Assembly (NCBI GenBank): GCA_036504335.1
Contig: DASXVJ010000001.1
Coordinates: 124,001-188,000, forward strand
DNA: 64,000 nt
DNA from: Fen-183 sp036504335
GTDB taxonomy: Bacteria > Acidobacteriota > Thermoanaerobaculia > UBA5066
Direction: 5' to 3'
This document shows, in pieces, positions 41,998-50,553 of the stretch. A program made the position numbers and the translations under genes. A model generated the notes under the pieces. The model searched no databases. It saw only the letters and a list, made by a program, of their open reading frames with translations, and was not told the DNA's origin. Position 1 is the stretch's first letter. The number at the start of each line of letters is the position of its first letter.

Positions 41998-43533
41998 CTA
42001 CGCGACCTTCGCTTCGGGCCGCGCGGCGAGGAAGACCTTCTTCGCCTCGGCGACCGCCGACGAAAGCGCCTCTTCGATCTCCTTCGTGAGCTTGCCCGCA
42101 ACCCGGATCTCGTCGAGGAGCGGTTTCTTCTGGTCCTTCAGGTACTCGTGGAGCGCCGTCTCGAACGGGAGGACGGCCTCGACGAGGAGGTCGTCGAGGA
42201 AGCCCTTCGTCCCGGCGAAGACCGAGGAGACCTGGAGCGCGATGTCCATCGGGACGTACTGGTTCTGCTTGAGGATCTCGACGAGGCGCCGTCCGCGGTT
42301 GAGCTGCGCCTGTGTCGTCTTGTCGAGGTCGGAGCCGAACTGCGCGAACGCCGCGAGCTCGCGGAACTGCGCGAGGTCGAGGCGGAGCGTGCCCGAGATC
42401 GCGCGCATGACCTTGATCTGCGCCGACCCGCCGACGCGCGACACCGAGATGCCGACGTTGACGGCCGGGCGCTGGCCCGAGAAGAAGAGGTCCGACTCGA
42501 GGAAGATCTGGCCGTCCGTGATCGAGATGACGTTCGTCGGGATGTACGCCGAGACGTCGCCCGCCTGCGTCTCGATGATCGGGAGCGCCGTCAGCGAGCC
42601 GCCGCCCTTCTCCTTGCTGAGCTTGCTCGCGCGCTCGAGGAGCCGGCTGTGGAGGTAGAAGACGTCGCCGGGATACGCCTCGCGGCCCGGCGGCCGGCGC
42701 AGGAGGAGCGAGATCTCGCGGTAGGACGCCGCCTGCTTCGAGAGGTCGTCGTAGATGACGAGCGCGTGGCGGCCGTTGTACATGAAGTACTCGCCCATCG
42801 CGCAGCCCGCGTACGCGGCGATGTACTGGAGGGGCGCCGGGTCGGACGCCGACGCCGCGACGATGATCGTGTGGTCCATCGCGCCGTGCTTCTCGAGCGT
42901 CTGGACGACCTGCGCGACCGTCGAGTTCTTCTGCCCGATCGCGACGTAGACGCAGACGACGTCCTTGCCCTTCTGGTTGATGATCGCGTCCAGCGCGATG
43001 GCGGTCTTGCCGGTCTGGCGGTCGCCGATGATGAGCTCGCGCTGGCCGCGTCCGATCGGGATCATCGCGTCGATGGCCTTGATGCCGGTCTGCATCGGCT
43101 CCTTGACGGGCATGCGGTCGACGACGCCGGGCGCGAGGCGCTCGACGGGATAGAACTCCTTCGAGGCGATCGGGCCCTTGCCGTCCAGCGGGACGCCGAG
43201 CGGGTTCACGACGCGGCCGATCAGGGCGTCGCCGACGGGCACGGACACGATGCGTTTCGTGCGCTTGGCCGTGTCGCCTTCCTTGACGAGGCTCGTCTCG
43301 CCCATGAGCACGCAGCCGACGTGCGATTCCTCGAGGTTCAGCGCGAGGCCGAACACCTCGTTCGGGAACGCGATGAGCTCGCCGGCCATCGCCTTGTCGA
43401 GCCCGTAGACGAGCGCGATGCCGTCGCCGACCGAGATGACCGTGCCGACCTCGTCGACGTCCACGCCCTGCGTGACGCCTTGGAGTTGGGCCTTGATGAG
43501 CTGGGTGATTTCCTGGGCGGTGATGTCGGCCAT
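41998..43533 (-). CDS. atpA: ATP synthase alpha subunit
   Basis: The 511-residue protein has the usual alpha features: EVGTVISVGDGIALVYGL near 26, Walker A GDRQTGKTAIALDAI, VYVAIGQKNSTVAQ, and SDLFFSGQRPAVNVGISVSR. It binds nucleotide at non-catalytic sites. GGAG lies about 10 bases before the ATG. It follows atpH after 16 bases. Confidence 0.99.
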   Translation of the reverse strand: MADITAQEITQLIKAQLQGVTQGVDVDEVGTVISVGDGIALVYGLDKAMAGELIAFPNEVFGLALNLEESHVGCVLMGETSLVKEGDTAKRTKRIVSVPVGDALIGRVVNPLGVPLDGKGPIASKEFYPVERLAPGVVDRMPVKEPMQTGIKAIDAMIPIGRGQRELIIGDRQTGKTAIALDAIINQKGKDVVCVYVAIGQKNSTVAQVVQTLEKHGAMDHTIIVAASASDPAPLQYIAAYAGCAMGEYFMYNGRHALVIYDDLSKQAASYREISLLLRRPPGREAYPGDVFYLHSRLLERASKLSKEKGGGSLTALPIIETQAGDVSAYIPTNVISITDGQIFLESDLFFSGQRPAVNVGISVSRVGGSAQIKVMRAISGTLRLDLAQFRELAAFAQFGSDLDKTTQAQLNRGRRLVEILKQNQYVPMDIALQVSSVFAGTKGFLDDLLVEAVLPFETALHEYLKDQKKPLLDEIRVAGKLTKEIEEALSSAVAEAKKVFLAARPEAKVA

Positions 43534-43549
43534 AAGCTTCTTTCTCCGG

Positions 43550-44101
43550 TCAAGACGCCGGGGCGAGTGCGTGCAGCGCGGCGCGAGCCTTCTCGAGCCG
43601 GCGCGCGAGCGACGCGTCGAGGCGGGCGCTGCCCACCGAGACGACGAAGCCGCCGAGGAGCGTGGGGTCGACGGACGGGACGACGCGCACGGTCGAGCCG
43701 GTGCGGCCCTCGACCATGCGGCGCAGGGCGTCGAAGACCGCGTCGTCGAGCGGGCGCGCGCTCGTGACGCGCGCCTCGAGGGTGCGGCGCTCGCGGTCGA
43801 GGCGCTCGCGCACCGCGGCGAGGAACGCCGGGAGGCGGTGCACGCGCCGGTTCTGGAGGAGGACGTCCAGGAGCCGGGCGCCGAGCGTGCCGACGCCGGC
43901 CTTCTCGGCGACGGCGTCGAGGAGCGTCTTGCGGCGCGACCGCTCGATGCCGGGATTCGCCAGGGCCTTCGCAAGGTCGGCGTTCGCGCCGATCGCGTGG
44001 GCGACCGTCGCAAGGGCCGGGAGCTGGGCGTCGACGGCCTCGGCGGAGCCCGCGACGGCGAAGAACGCGTCGACATAGGGACGGGTGAAGCGTTCCGCCA
44101 T
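43550..44101 (-). CDS. atpH: ATP synthase delta subunit
   Basis: The 183-residue protein has the N-terminal helical domain (MAERFTRPYVDAFFAVAG) and a C-terminal region with DPTLLGGFVVSVGSARLDASL, the conserved delta/OSCP signature. It links F1 to the b-subunit stalk. It lies between atpF and atpA with 2- and 16-base gaps. Confidence 0.93.
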   Translation of the reverse strand: MAERFTRPYVDAFFAVAGSAEAVDAQLPALATVAHAIGANADLAKALANPGIERSRRKTLLDAVAEKAGVGTLGARLLDVLLQNRRVHRLPAFLAAVRERLDRERRTLEARVTSARPLDDAVFDALRRMVEGRTGSTVRVVPSVDPTLLGGFVVSVGSARLDASLARRLEKARAALHALAPAS

Positions 44102-44103
44102 CG

Positions 44104-44649
44104 TCAGCTCTTTGTCCGCGACGACAGCTCGGCCACACCCTCGGCGACGAGGCGCTTCTCGTCCTCGGGCGTGACGTTCTTCGCGAGGATCTCACGGGCG
44201 ACCTCGACGGCGAGGTCGCCGGCATAGGCGGTGAGCTCGGCGCGCGCGGCGCGCACGCGGTTGTCCACGTCGGTCGACGCGCGGGCGAGGACCCGCGCCG
44301 CGTCTTCTTCGGTCTGCTTCAGGAGAGCGGCGTGCTCGGCCTCGGCGTCGCGCCTGGCGCTCTCGCGGAGGTTCGAGAGCTCCGTTTCGATCTGCGCGAG
44401 GCGGCGGGCGAGCTCCACCGCGAGGGCCTCGGCGCGCTTCGTGTCGTCCTCGGCCTTCGCGAGCGCCTTGGCGACCTCGGCCCGGCGGGTGCCGAAGAAC
44501 TCGGCGACGGGCTTTCGCAGGAAGTACCAGAGGAGCCCGAGAAACGCGACGAGGTTCGTGACCTGCCAGAAGAGATTCGGGACGCCGAGGAAGCCCTTCG
44601 CGGCCTCGTGTCCTTCCTCGGCGAGGAGGAGCACCGCGGCGGCCGTCAT
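44104..44649 (-). CDS. atpF: ATP synthase b subunit
   Basis: The 181-residue protein has a short periplasmic start, one membrane helix (about 25-47, LFWQVTNLVAFLGLLWYFL) and a long charged coiled-coil. KPVAEFFGTRR after the helix is typical of b. It is part of the peripheral stalk. Its ATG overlaps the preceding b' gene (ATGA). Two b-type genes in a row imply a b/b' heterodimer. Confidence 0.93.
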   Translation of the reverse strand: MTAAAVLLLAEEGHEAAKGFLGVPNLFWQVTNLVAFLGLLWYFLRKPVAEFFGTRRAEVAKALAKAEDDTKRAEALAVELARRLAQIETELSNLRESARRDAEAEHAALLKQTEEDAARVLARASTDVDNRVRAARAELTAYAGDLAVEVAREILAKNVTPEDEKRLVAEGVAELSSRTKS

Positions 44650-45074
44650 GCGAGTCTCCGCCCGAGCGCGAGCGAGGCAATCTCGCGTGCCGTCGTGCGG
44701 ACGTTCGTCGCGAGCTCCGCCCGCGCGGCGGCGACCTCGGCGTCGAGTTTCGCCTGCGCCGCGGAGGCGGCGAGCCGGACCTTTTCGCGGGCTTCGTCGA
44801 GGAGCGCCTGCCGCTGCGTGTTCGCGGCGTTGCGGGAAGCCTGCCGGGCCGCGAGCGCCTCGCGCCGCGTCTCCGTCAGGCGGCGGTCGATCGAGGCGAG
44901 CGTCTCTTTCTCGTTCTCGAGCGCCTTCGTGAGCGCGTCCGTCGCCGAGGCGGCCTTCTTCTCGCGCTCCTCGAGGATCGAGCCGAGCGGCTTGAAGACC
45001 CACGCGCGCAGGACGGCGTACGTGGCCCAGAAGAGGACCATGATGATCAGCAGGGAGAGATCGGGAAGCTGCAT
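44646..45074 (-). CDS. ATP synthase b' subunit
   Basis: The 142-residue protein has an N-terminal membrane helix (about 5-24, PDLSLLIIMVLFWATYAVL), then VFKPLGSILEEREKK and a long Ala/Arg/Glu coiled-coil. It is the first gene of the cluster. The a and c subunit genes that usually precede b are absent, so F0 is split across at least two loci. It is named b' by position and by pairing with the following b gene. Confidence 0.88.
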   Translation of the reverse strand: MQLPDLSLLIIMVLFWATYAVLRAWVFKPLGSILEEREKKAASATDALTKALENEKETLASIDRRLTETRREALAARQASRNAANTQRQALLDEAREKVRLAASAAQAKLDAEVAAARAELATNVRTTAREIASLALGRRLA

Positions 45075-45185
45075 GTCGGTCCGTCGAGCGTCGTTGCCCG
45101 CGCGGGTCGGGACCTCGAGGCGTGGCCTCGACAGAGGCGGGGTCGACGGCCCGGAAACGCGCGCTGGCCGGCGCGTTATCTCACA

Positions 45186-45283
45186 GCGCGGCCCATGGGT
45201 CAAACCTCGGGCGCGAAGGCCGCGGCCCTTTCCGCGCTTTCCCGCGCCTGCCATGATCGGCCGGCGCGGCCCATGCCTCAAAC
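45186..45283 (+). repeat. two copies of a 20-base direct repeat, each with an in-frame ATG
   Basis: GCGCGGCCCATGGGTCAAAC (45186-45205) and GCGCGGCCCATGCCTCAAAC (45264-45283) match at 18 of 20 bases, 78 bases apart. Each holds an ATG in the frame of the following cysteine-cluster gene. The rest of the 198-base gap between the divergent ATP synthase and this gene shows no clear promoter. Confidence 0.55.
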
Positions 45284-45932
45284 GCAGAAACTAATCGACC
45301 GTTTAGTAACGTCTCTCAAGGGGGCCGACCGCCTCTGGGACGAAAAGACCGCCGCGCTCCGTCCGGGCGAGCTGGCCTGTCGACCGGGTTGCTTCGGCTG
45401 CTGTGTCGGACTCTTCGCGATCGGTCTGCCGGAGGCGCTCGCGCTGCGACACGCGGTGGCCGCGCTCCCCGCGGGCGCCCGTGCGGCGTTCCTCGCCCGC
45501 GCGTCGCGGGCGGTCGAGCGGAGCGCCGCGACGTTTCCCGGCGACGCCGCGGCGGGCCTCCTCGACCCGGAGAGAAGCGACGCGGCCGAGGCGGCCTGGC
45601 TCCTCGACGTGCGCGCCACACCCTGCCCCGCCCTCGAACTTCCCTCCGGCCGATGCATGGTTTACGCCGCGCGCCCCACGACGTGCCGCACGTACGGCGT
45701 CGCGCTTCGTGCGGGGAACGAAACGCTCGTCCCCGCCTGCGAGCTGAACTTCCCCGCCGCCTCCGCCGGCCGCGTCCTCGAGACGGCAATCGAGGCCCGG
45801 GCGCTCACGGCCGTTGACCAGGCGCTCGTCGAGGTCGCGGCGGCGGCGGGCCTCCCCGCGGGCGTCGAGACGACGATCGCGCACGCGCTGACGGGCGCGG
45901 CGTTCGCGGCTCTCGAACGCGGTCTCCGCTAG
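45273..45932 (+). CDS. YkgJ-family cysteine cluster protein
   Basis: The 219-residue protein has CRPGCFGCC near residue 34 and a second group CPALELPSGRCMVYAARPTT followed by CRTYG near 118-142, with a further Cys at CELNFP. This spacing is that of the YkgJ/UPF0153 family, thought to bind zinc or an Fe-S cluster, with unknown function. ATG at 45273 is preferred; the ATG at 45195 in the duplicated segment would add 26 low-complexity residues. It lies divergent to the ATP synthase operon and converges on the bactofilin gene. Confidence 0.8.
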   Translation: MPQTQKLIDRLVTSLKGADRLWDEKTAALRPGELACRPGCFGCCVGLFAIGLPEALALRHAVAALPAGARAAFLARASRAVERSAATFPGDAAAGLLDPERSDAAEAAWLLDVRATPCPALELPSGRCMVYAARPTTCRTYGVALRAGNETLVPACELNFPAASAGRVLETAIEARALTAVDQALVEVAAAAGLPAGVETTIAHALTGAAFAALERGLR

Positions 45933-46309
45933 GATTTCTCCGGGCCGGGTCCGTCGCCCGCGGCCGGACGCGCGGCGCCGGCTTCGACGGCGCCCTGGAT
46001 CACGGCCCCCTCTTCGACGACGAGCGCCGGAGCGTGGATCTCGGCGAACAGCCGCCCGCCCGCGTGGACCTCGATGCGCTCTTTGGCGTGGACGACGCCG
46101 CGCACCGTGCCCGACACCGCGAGACGGCCCACGCGGATCTCGCCCTCGACGAGGCCTCCGTCTCCGACCACGAGCTCGGCGTCCGAGACGATCGTGCCCT
46201 TGAAGGCGCCGTCGATCCGGAACACGTCGTCGAACGTGAGCGTGCCCTCGAGCCGCGCGCCGCGGTCGAGGAATCCGTTCAGGGTGCCGCTGGACTTCTT
46301 CGTGTTCAC
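45929..46309 (-). CDS. bactofilin
   Basis: The 126-residue protein is a bactofilin: a short disordered N-terminus (MNTKKSSGT), then a beta-helix core with repeats LEGTLTFDDVFRIDGAFKG, VEGEIRVGRLAVSGTVRG and GGRLFAEIHAPAL, and a disordered C-terminal tail. Bactofilins polymerise into filaments that position cell-envelope or chromosome factors. The GTG start overlaps the parB stop, so it is produced with ParB. In Myxococcus, bactofilins scaffold ParABS components, so a similar link is suggested here. Confidence 0.92.
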   Translation of the reverse strand: MNTKKSSGTLNGFLDRGARLEGTLTFDDVFRIDGAFKGTIVSDAELVVGDGGLVEGEIRVGRLAVSGTVRGVVHAKERIEVHAGGRLFAEIHAPALVVEEGAVIQGAVEAGAARPAAGDGPGPEKS

Positions 46310-47169
46310 GCGTCTCCCCTGCCCGACAGCTTCTCGAAGAGGCCGATGAGCTCTTCCTCCGAGTAGAACGAGATGCGAACCTCTCCGCCCCGTTTCTTCC
46401 TCCGGATCTCGACCTTCGTGCCGAGCGCGCGCCCGAGGCGCAGCTCCGCGTCGCGCGTGTCCGCGTCGACGGCGCGGTGCTTCTTCTTCTTTCCGCCGCC
46501 GCCCTTCCCGAGCGCGGCGACGCGCGCCTCGACGGCGCGCACGGGGAGGCCGCGCCGGACGATCTCCTTCGCGAGGGACTCCTGGTCCGCGGCGGATGAC
46601 AGCGGGAGGAGGGCGCGCGCGTGCCCGGCCGTCAGCGCGCCCGCCTCGAGCGCCTCGCGCACGGACGCGGGGAGCTTCAGGAGGCGGAGCGCGTTCGCGA
46701 CCGTCGCGCGGTCCTTGCCGACACGCTCGGCGACGTCCTCCTGCGTGAGGCCGAAATCCTCGCGGAGGTGGCGGTAGGCCTCGGCTTCCTCGAGCGCCGT
46801 GAGGTCCCGGCGCTGAACGTTCTCGACGAGGGCGATGAGGAGATGGTCGCGGTCCGCGACGCCCTCGCGCACGACGACGGGGACCTCGGTGAGGCCCGCG
46901 AGGCGCGCGGCGCGGACGCGCCGTTCGCCCGCGAGGATCCGGTAGCGCTCCCCCTCGCGCGTGACGAGGACCGGCTGCAGGATTCCCGTCTTCGCGATCG
47001 AGCGCGAGAGCTCGACCAGCCCCTCGTCGTCGAAGCGGCGGCGGGGCTGCCGCCTGTTCGCGTCGAGGAGCGCGAGCGGCACCGTGCGCAGGCCCCCGGC
47101 CTCGCGGCCCGGCTTCGCCGTGGGGATGAGGGCCGACAGGCCCCGGCCGAGCGCCGGTTTTCGGGACAT
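46306..47169 (-). CDS. parB: chromosome partitioning protein ParB
   Basis: The 287-residue protein begins MSRKPALGRGLSALIP, the ParA-stimulating peptide. The CTPase core has RRRFDDEGLVELSRSI, LAGERRVRAARLAG (GERR phosphate motif) and ENVQRRDLTALEEAEAY. A helix-turn-helix (LTQEDVAERVGKDRATVANA) binds parS, and a C-terminal dimer domain ends the protein. A basic Lys/Gly linker (GKGGGGKKKKHR) lies near 225. It loads on the parS at 47979. Confidence 0.97.
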   Translation of the reverse strand: MSRKPALGRGLSALIPTAKPGREAGGLRTVPLALLDANRRQPRRRFDDEGLVELSRSIAKTGILQPVLVTREGERYRILAGERRVRAARLAGLTEVPVVVREGVADRDHLLIALVENVQRRDLTALEEAEAYRHLREDFGLTQEDVAERVGKDRATVANALRLLKLPASVREALEAGALTAGHARALLPLSSAADQESLAKEIVRRGLPVRAVEARVAALGKGGGGKKKKHRAVDADTRDAELRLGRALGTKVEIRRKKRGGEVRISFYSEEELIGLFEKLSGRGDA

Positions 47170-47176
47170 CGGCGGA

Positions 47177-47182
47177 ATCGTA
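47177..47182 (-). promoter_or_regulatory. candidate -10 TACGAT for parB
   Basis: TACGAT lies 7 bases before the parB ATG within the 46-base parA-parB gap, so parB and the bactofilin could also be transcribed from their own leaderless start. Confidence 0.4.
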
Positions 47183-47215
47183 GCAGCCGCCGCGCGGAGA
47201 CGCGGCCCGCGCGCG

Positions 47216-47995
47216 TCAGCGCGCGTCGCGCCGGAGCATTTCGCGGGCGATGGCGAGGTACGCCTCGGCCCCGCGCGAGCGCGCGTCGTAAAGGAGGATC
47301 GGCTTGCCGAAGGACGGCGCCTCGGCCAGCCGCACGCTGCGCGGGACCGGCGTTCGGAACACGCGGTCGCCGAAGTGCTTCCGGATCTCGTCGAGGACCT
47401 GGCGAGAGAGGTTCGTCCGCTCGTCCCACATCGTCGGGACGACGCCCGCGACCTCGAGGGCGGGGTTCAGGCTCTCTTTCACCCGCTCCATCGTCGCGAG
47501 GAGCTCGGAAACGCCCTCGAGCGCGTAGTACTCGCACTGGATCGGAAGGAGGAGCCCGTCCGCCGCCGCGAGCGCGTTGAGCGTGAGGAACCCGAGGGAC
47601 GGCGGGCAGTCGACGAGGACGTACTCGAACCGGCCCTTCACTCCCGCGAGCCGCTCCTTGAGCCGGAACTCCCGCCGCTCGGCGCCCACGAGTTCGACCT
47701 CGGCGCCGACGAGGTCGCGGTTCGCGGGCAGGAGCGTCAGGCAGGGCAGTTCGGTCGGCCGGGCGACCTCCTCGAACGCGGCCTCGCCCAGCAGCCAATC
47801 GTAGGTCGTGCGCGTGAGCTCCGCCTTGTCGACGCCGAGCCCGCCGGTCGCGTTGCCCTGCGGGTCGAGATCGACGAGGAGGACCGGCCGCTCCAGCGCA
47901 GCGAGGGCGGCCGCGAGGCTGACGGCGGTCGTGGTCTTCCCCACTCCGCCCTTCTGGTTCGCGACGGCGAGAACGCGATGTTTCACGTGAAACAT
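47216..47995 (-). CDS. parA: chromosome partitioning ATPase ParA (Soj)
   Basis: The 259-residue protein has the deviant Walker A NQKGGVGKTTTAV near 14, DLDPQGNATGGLG, and DCPPSLGFLTLNAL. It is a DNA-binding ATPase that drives origin segregation with ParB. The N-terminus MFHVKH is encoded by the parS site itself. The rsmG stop lies inside the same site, 13 bases overlapping, so parA is probably translated from the rsmG message. Confidence 0.97.
   Translation of the reverse strand: MFHVKHRVLAVANQKGGVGKTTTAVSLAAALAALERPVLLVDLDPQGNATGGLGVDKAELTRTTYDWLLGEAAFEEVARPTELPCLTLLPANRDLVGAEVELVGAERREFRLKERLAGVKGRFEYVLVDCPPSLGFLTLNALAAADGLLLPIQCEYYALEGVSELLATMERVKESLNPALEVAGVVPTMWDERTNLSRQVLDEIRKHFGDRVFRTPVPRSVRLAEAPSFGKPILLYDARSRGAEAYLAIAREMLRRDAR
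47979..47994. other. parS centromere site (perfect 16-base palindrome)
   Basis: TGTTTCACGTGAAACA matches the consensus parS exactly. It overlaps the first codons of parA (encoding FHVKH) and the last codons of rsmG (its TGA is within the site). It is about 7-8 kb from oriC, a normal distance for a primary ParB loading site. No second perfect copy was noticed in the window. Confidence 0.97.
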
Positions 47996-48639
47996 TCCAG
48001 GACGAGGAGGCCCCGTCGCTGGCTGCCGGGGTCGCGGTGGAACGCGGAGGTCCTCGCGCGGCTGTCCCGGACCGCGTCCTTCACGAGCGGCTCCGTCGTC
48101 CAGAGGAGCGCCCGCGCGCCGGGCGCGAGGGCCGGCCGGGCCGCGGAGACGAGCTTCCCCGCCGAGCCGACGGCGCGGGTCGTGAGGACGTCGAAGGGCC
48201 CGCTCTTCGCCATCGGAAACGAGTCCGGGAATCTAGCGTTCAGGATGCGCGCGGTCAACGCGAGGCGCTCCGTGGCCTCCCCCAGGAACATGCACTTCTT
48301 GCGGATCGAGTCGACGAGCGTGCCCTCGACGTCGCGCCTGACGATGAGGAGCGGCACGGCCGGAAACCCGCCGCCCGAGCCGAGGTCGAGGAGGCGTCTC
48401 GGCTTCGGGCGCGGCTCCGGGAGAAAGGGCAGTCCGGCGAGCGCGTCCGCGAGGTGCCCCGCAAGCGCCACCGGCTCGGCCGCGCGCGCCGAGACGAGGT
48501 TCATCTCTCCGTTCCGCTCCAAGAGGAACGCGAGGAAGGCCGCGAGCCCCTCGCGCGCGGCCTCGGCCTGCGGCCGAACCGCGGCGGGCAGCGCCGCGAC
48601 GACGCGCGCGACCTCGGCCCGGAGCGCGGCGTCCCTCAC
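47983..48639 (-). CDS. rsmG: 16S rRNA (guanine527-N7)-methyltransferase
   Basis: The 218-residue protein has LLERNGEMNLVSARAA near 38, the SAM motif LLDLGSGGGFPAVPL near 83 and DSIRKKCMFLGEAT, all typical of RsmG (GidB). It methylates G527 of 16S rRNA. The GTG start overlaps the mnmG stop (GTGA). Its final codons (Glu-Cys-Phe-Thr-stop) run into the parS. Confidence 0.94.
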   Translation of the reverse strand: MRDAALRAEVARVVAALPAAVRPQAEAAREGLAAFLAFLLERNGEMNLVSARAAEPVALAGHLADALAGLPFLPEPRPKPRRLLDLGSGGGFPAVPLLIVRRDVEGTLVDSIRKKCMFLGEATERLALTARILNARFPDSFPMAKSGPFDVLTTRAVGSAGKLVSAARPALAPGARALLWTTEPLVKDAVRDSRARTSAFHRDPGSQRRGLLVLECFT

Positions 48640-50546
48640 GCGGCCGCGCTCCGGTCGCGCGCCAGAAGCCGGGCGAGGAGGAGCGCCGCGGCGGCGGGCG
48701 TCACGCCGGGGATGCGCGCCGCCTGCCCGAGCGTGCCCGGCCGATGCCGCTCGAGCTTCTCGACGGCCTCGAGCGAGAGCCCCGGCGTGCCGCGGTAGAC
48801 GAAGTCCCGCGGGATGCGCCGCCCGCCCGCGCGCTTGAGCCGGGCGACGGTCTGCCGCTCGCGCCGGAGGAACCCCGCATAGCGCAGCTCGGACGCGACG
48901 CGGTCGAGCGCCCCGGCGTCGAGCGCGGCGAGGTCCCCGCGCGCCTCTTCGTCCAGCGCTTCCGCGAGGAACGCGCGCAGTGTCGACGCGTCGAGCTCCG
49001 GACGCCGGAGGAGGCCCGCGAGCGTCGTCTCCTCGCCCACGTTCACGCCTTCCTCGGCGAGGCGCGCGCGCGTCGCGCGGTCCGGCGTGACCCGCGCGGT
49101 CTCGAGCGCCGTGGACACGCGCGCGTGGCGCGCCTCGGCCTCGAGAATCGGCTCGGCGTCTTCAGGCGCGACCAGCCCGAAGGCGACCGCCTTCTCCGTG
49201 AGCCGCGCGTACGCGCTGTCGGCGCCGAGAAGGAGGCGGTGCTCCGCACGCGACGTCAGTAGCCGGTAGGGTTCGTCGAGGCCGAGCGTCACGAGGTCGT
49301 CGAGCATCACGCCCACGTACGCCTCGTCGCGCGAGAGAACGAGCGGCTCTCCGAGATTTCTCGCCGCGCGCGCCGCGTTCGCGCCCGCGACCAGGCCCTG
49401 CCCGGCCGCTTCCTCGTAGCCGGACGTCCCGTTGATCTGTCCCGCGAGAAAAAGGCCCGGCAGCGCGCGCGTCTCGAGAGACACGTCCAGCTGCTCCGGG
49501 AACACCACATCGTACTCGACCGCGTAGGCCGGCCGAAGGATCTCCGCGCGCTCCAGCCCGGTAATCAATCTAACGATTTGTTCCTGCGTCGCGGGCGGGA
49601 GGGACATCGAGAGACCGTTCAGGTAGAGCCAGTCGGTCGAGAGGCCCTCGGGCTCGACGAAGATCTGGTGGCGCGCCTTGTCGGGAAAGCGCACGACCTT
49701 GTCCTCGATGGACGGGCAGTAGCGCGGGCCGCGGCCGGTGATGCGCCCCGCGTAGAGCGGCGAGAGCGGCAGGCTCTCGCGGATCAGGTCGTGGACGCGG
49801 GCGCCCGTGTGCGTCAACCAGCAGTCGACCTGGGGCTGCGCGGGGAAGGTTGCACCGCGCGAGCGGAACGAAAACGGCTCGGGCCGCTCGTCGCCCGTTG
49901 CGCGGTCCATGCGCGCAACGTTCACGCTTCCGGCGCGCACGCGCGGCGGCGTGCCCGTCTTCATGCGTCCCAGGCGCAGACCGAGCGCGGCCAGGGCGCG
50001 CGAGAGCGACTTCGCCGGCGGCTCGTCCCAGCGCCCCGCCTCGCGCCGGCTCTCCCCCACGTGCACGAGGCCGGAGAGGAACGTCCCGGTCGTCACGACC
50101 GCAGCCCGGCACGGAAGCGTCGTCCCGTCTTCGAGGACGAGGCCGGCGAGCCGGCCCTTTTCCACCGCGAAGCCCGCCGCCGTTCCCGCGGCCACCGTGA
50201 CGCGCGGGGCCGACTCCACGACGCGGCGCAGCTCGGCCGCGTAGAGCGCCTTGTCGGACTGGCAGCGCAGGCCGCGCACGGCGGGCCCGCGCGAGGCGTT
50301 CAGCACCTTGAACTGGATCGCCGTCCGATCCGCGACGAGACCCATCGCGCCGCCGAGCGCGTCGATCTCGCGCACGACCTGGCCCTTCGCGAGCCCGCCG
50401 ACCGCCGGGTTGCAGCTCATCCGGCCGATCGTCGCGGGATCGCCGGTCACGAGGAGCGTCGCCGCGCCGAGGCGGGCCGCGGCGAGCGCCGCCTCCGCGC
50501 CCGCGTGCCCGCCCCCGACGACGACGACGTCCCACGTCTTGCTCAC
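48636..50546 (-). CDS. mnmG: tRNA uridine-5-carboxymethylaminomethyl modification enzyme MnmG
   Basis: The 636-residue flavoprotein has VVVVGGGHAGAEAALAAAR at the N-terminus, MSCNPAVGGLAKGQ, KTGTPPRV, GPRYCPSIEDKVVRFP and GQINGTSGYEEAAGQG, all GidA/MnmG signatures, and a C-terminal helical domain ending IPGVTPAAAALLL. With MnmE it modifies U34 of certain tRNAs. GTG at 50546 is chosen because TAAAGT lies 7 bases before it and overlaps the other candidate GTG at 50555. Confidence 0.96.
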   Translation of the reverse strand: MSKTWDVVVVGGGHAGAEAALAAARLGAATLLVTGDPATIGRMSCNPAVGGLAKGQVVREIDALGGAMGLVADRTAIQFKVLNASRGPAVRGLRCQSDKALYAAELRRVVESAPRVTVAAGTAAGFAVEKGRLAGLVLEDGTTLPCRAAVVTTGTFLSGLVHVGESRREAGRWDEPPAKSLSRALAALGLRLGRMKTGTPPRVRAGSVNVARMDRATGDERPEPFSFRSRGATFPAQPQVDCWLTHTGARVHDLIRESLPLSPLYAGRITGRGPRYCPSIEDKVVRFPDKARHQIFVEPEGLSTDWLYLNGLSMSLPPATQEQIVRLITGLERAEILRPAYAVEYDVVFPEQLDVSLETRALPGLFLAGQINGTSGYEEAAGQGLVAGANAARAARNLGEPLVLSRDEAYVGVMLDDLVTLGLDEPYRLLTSRAEHRLLLGADSAYARLTEKAVAFGLVAPEDAEPILEAEARHARVSTALETARVTPDRATRARLAEEGVNVGEETTLAGLLRRPELDASTLRAFLAEALDEEARGDLAALDAGALDRVASELRYAGFLRRERQTVARLKRAGGRRIPRDFVYRGTPGLSLEAVEKLERHRPGTLGQAARIPGVTPAAAALLLARLLARDRSAAA

Positions 50547-50553
50547 GGGCGAC

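Noticed and set aside
45195..45272. Upstream in-frame ATG for the YkgJ-like gene
   Set aside because: The added 26 residues are low complexity and lie in a duplicated segment, and the family start fits the second ATG better.
45075..45272. Promoter for the ATP synthase operon (minus-strand GAGATAAC near 45176-45184)
   Set aside because: The hexamer is weak, more than 100 bases from the start, and no -35 fits, so it is not listed.
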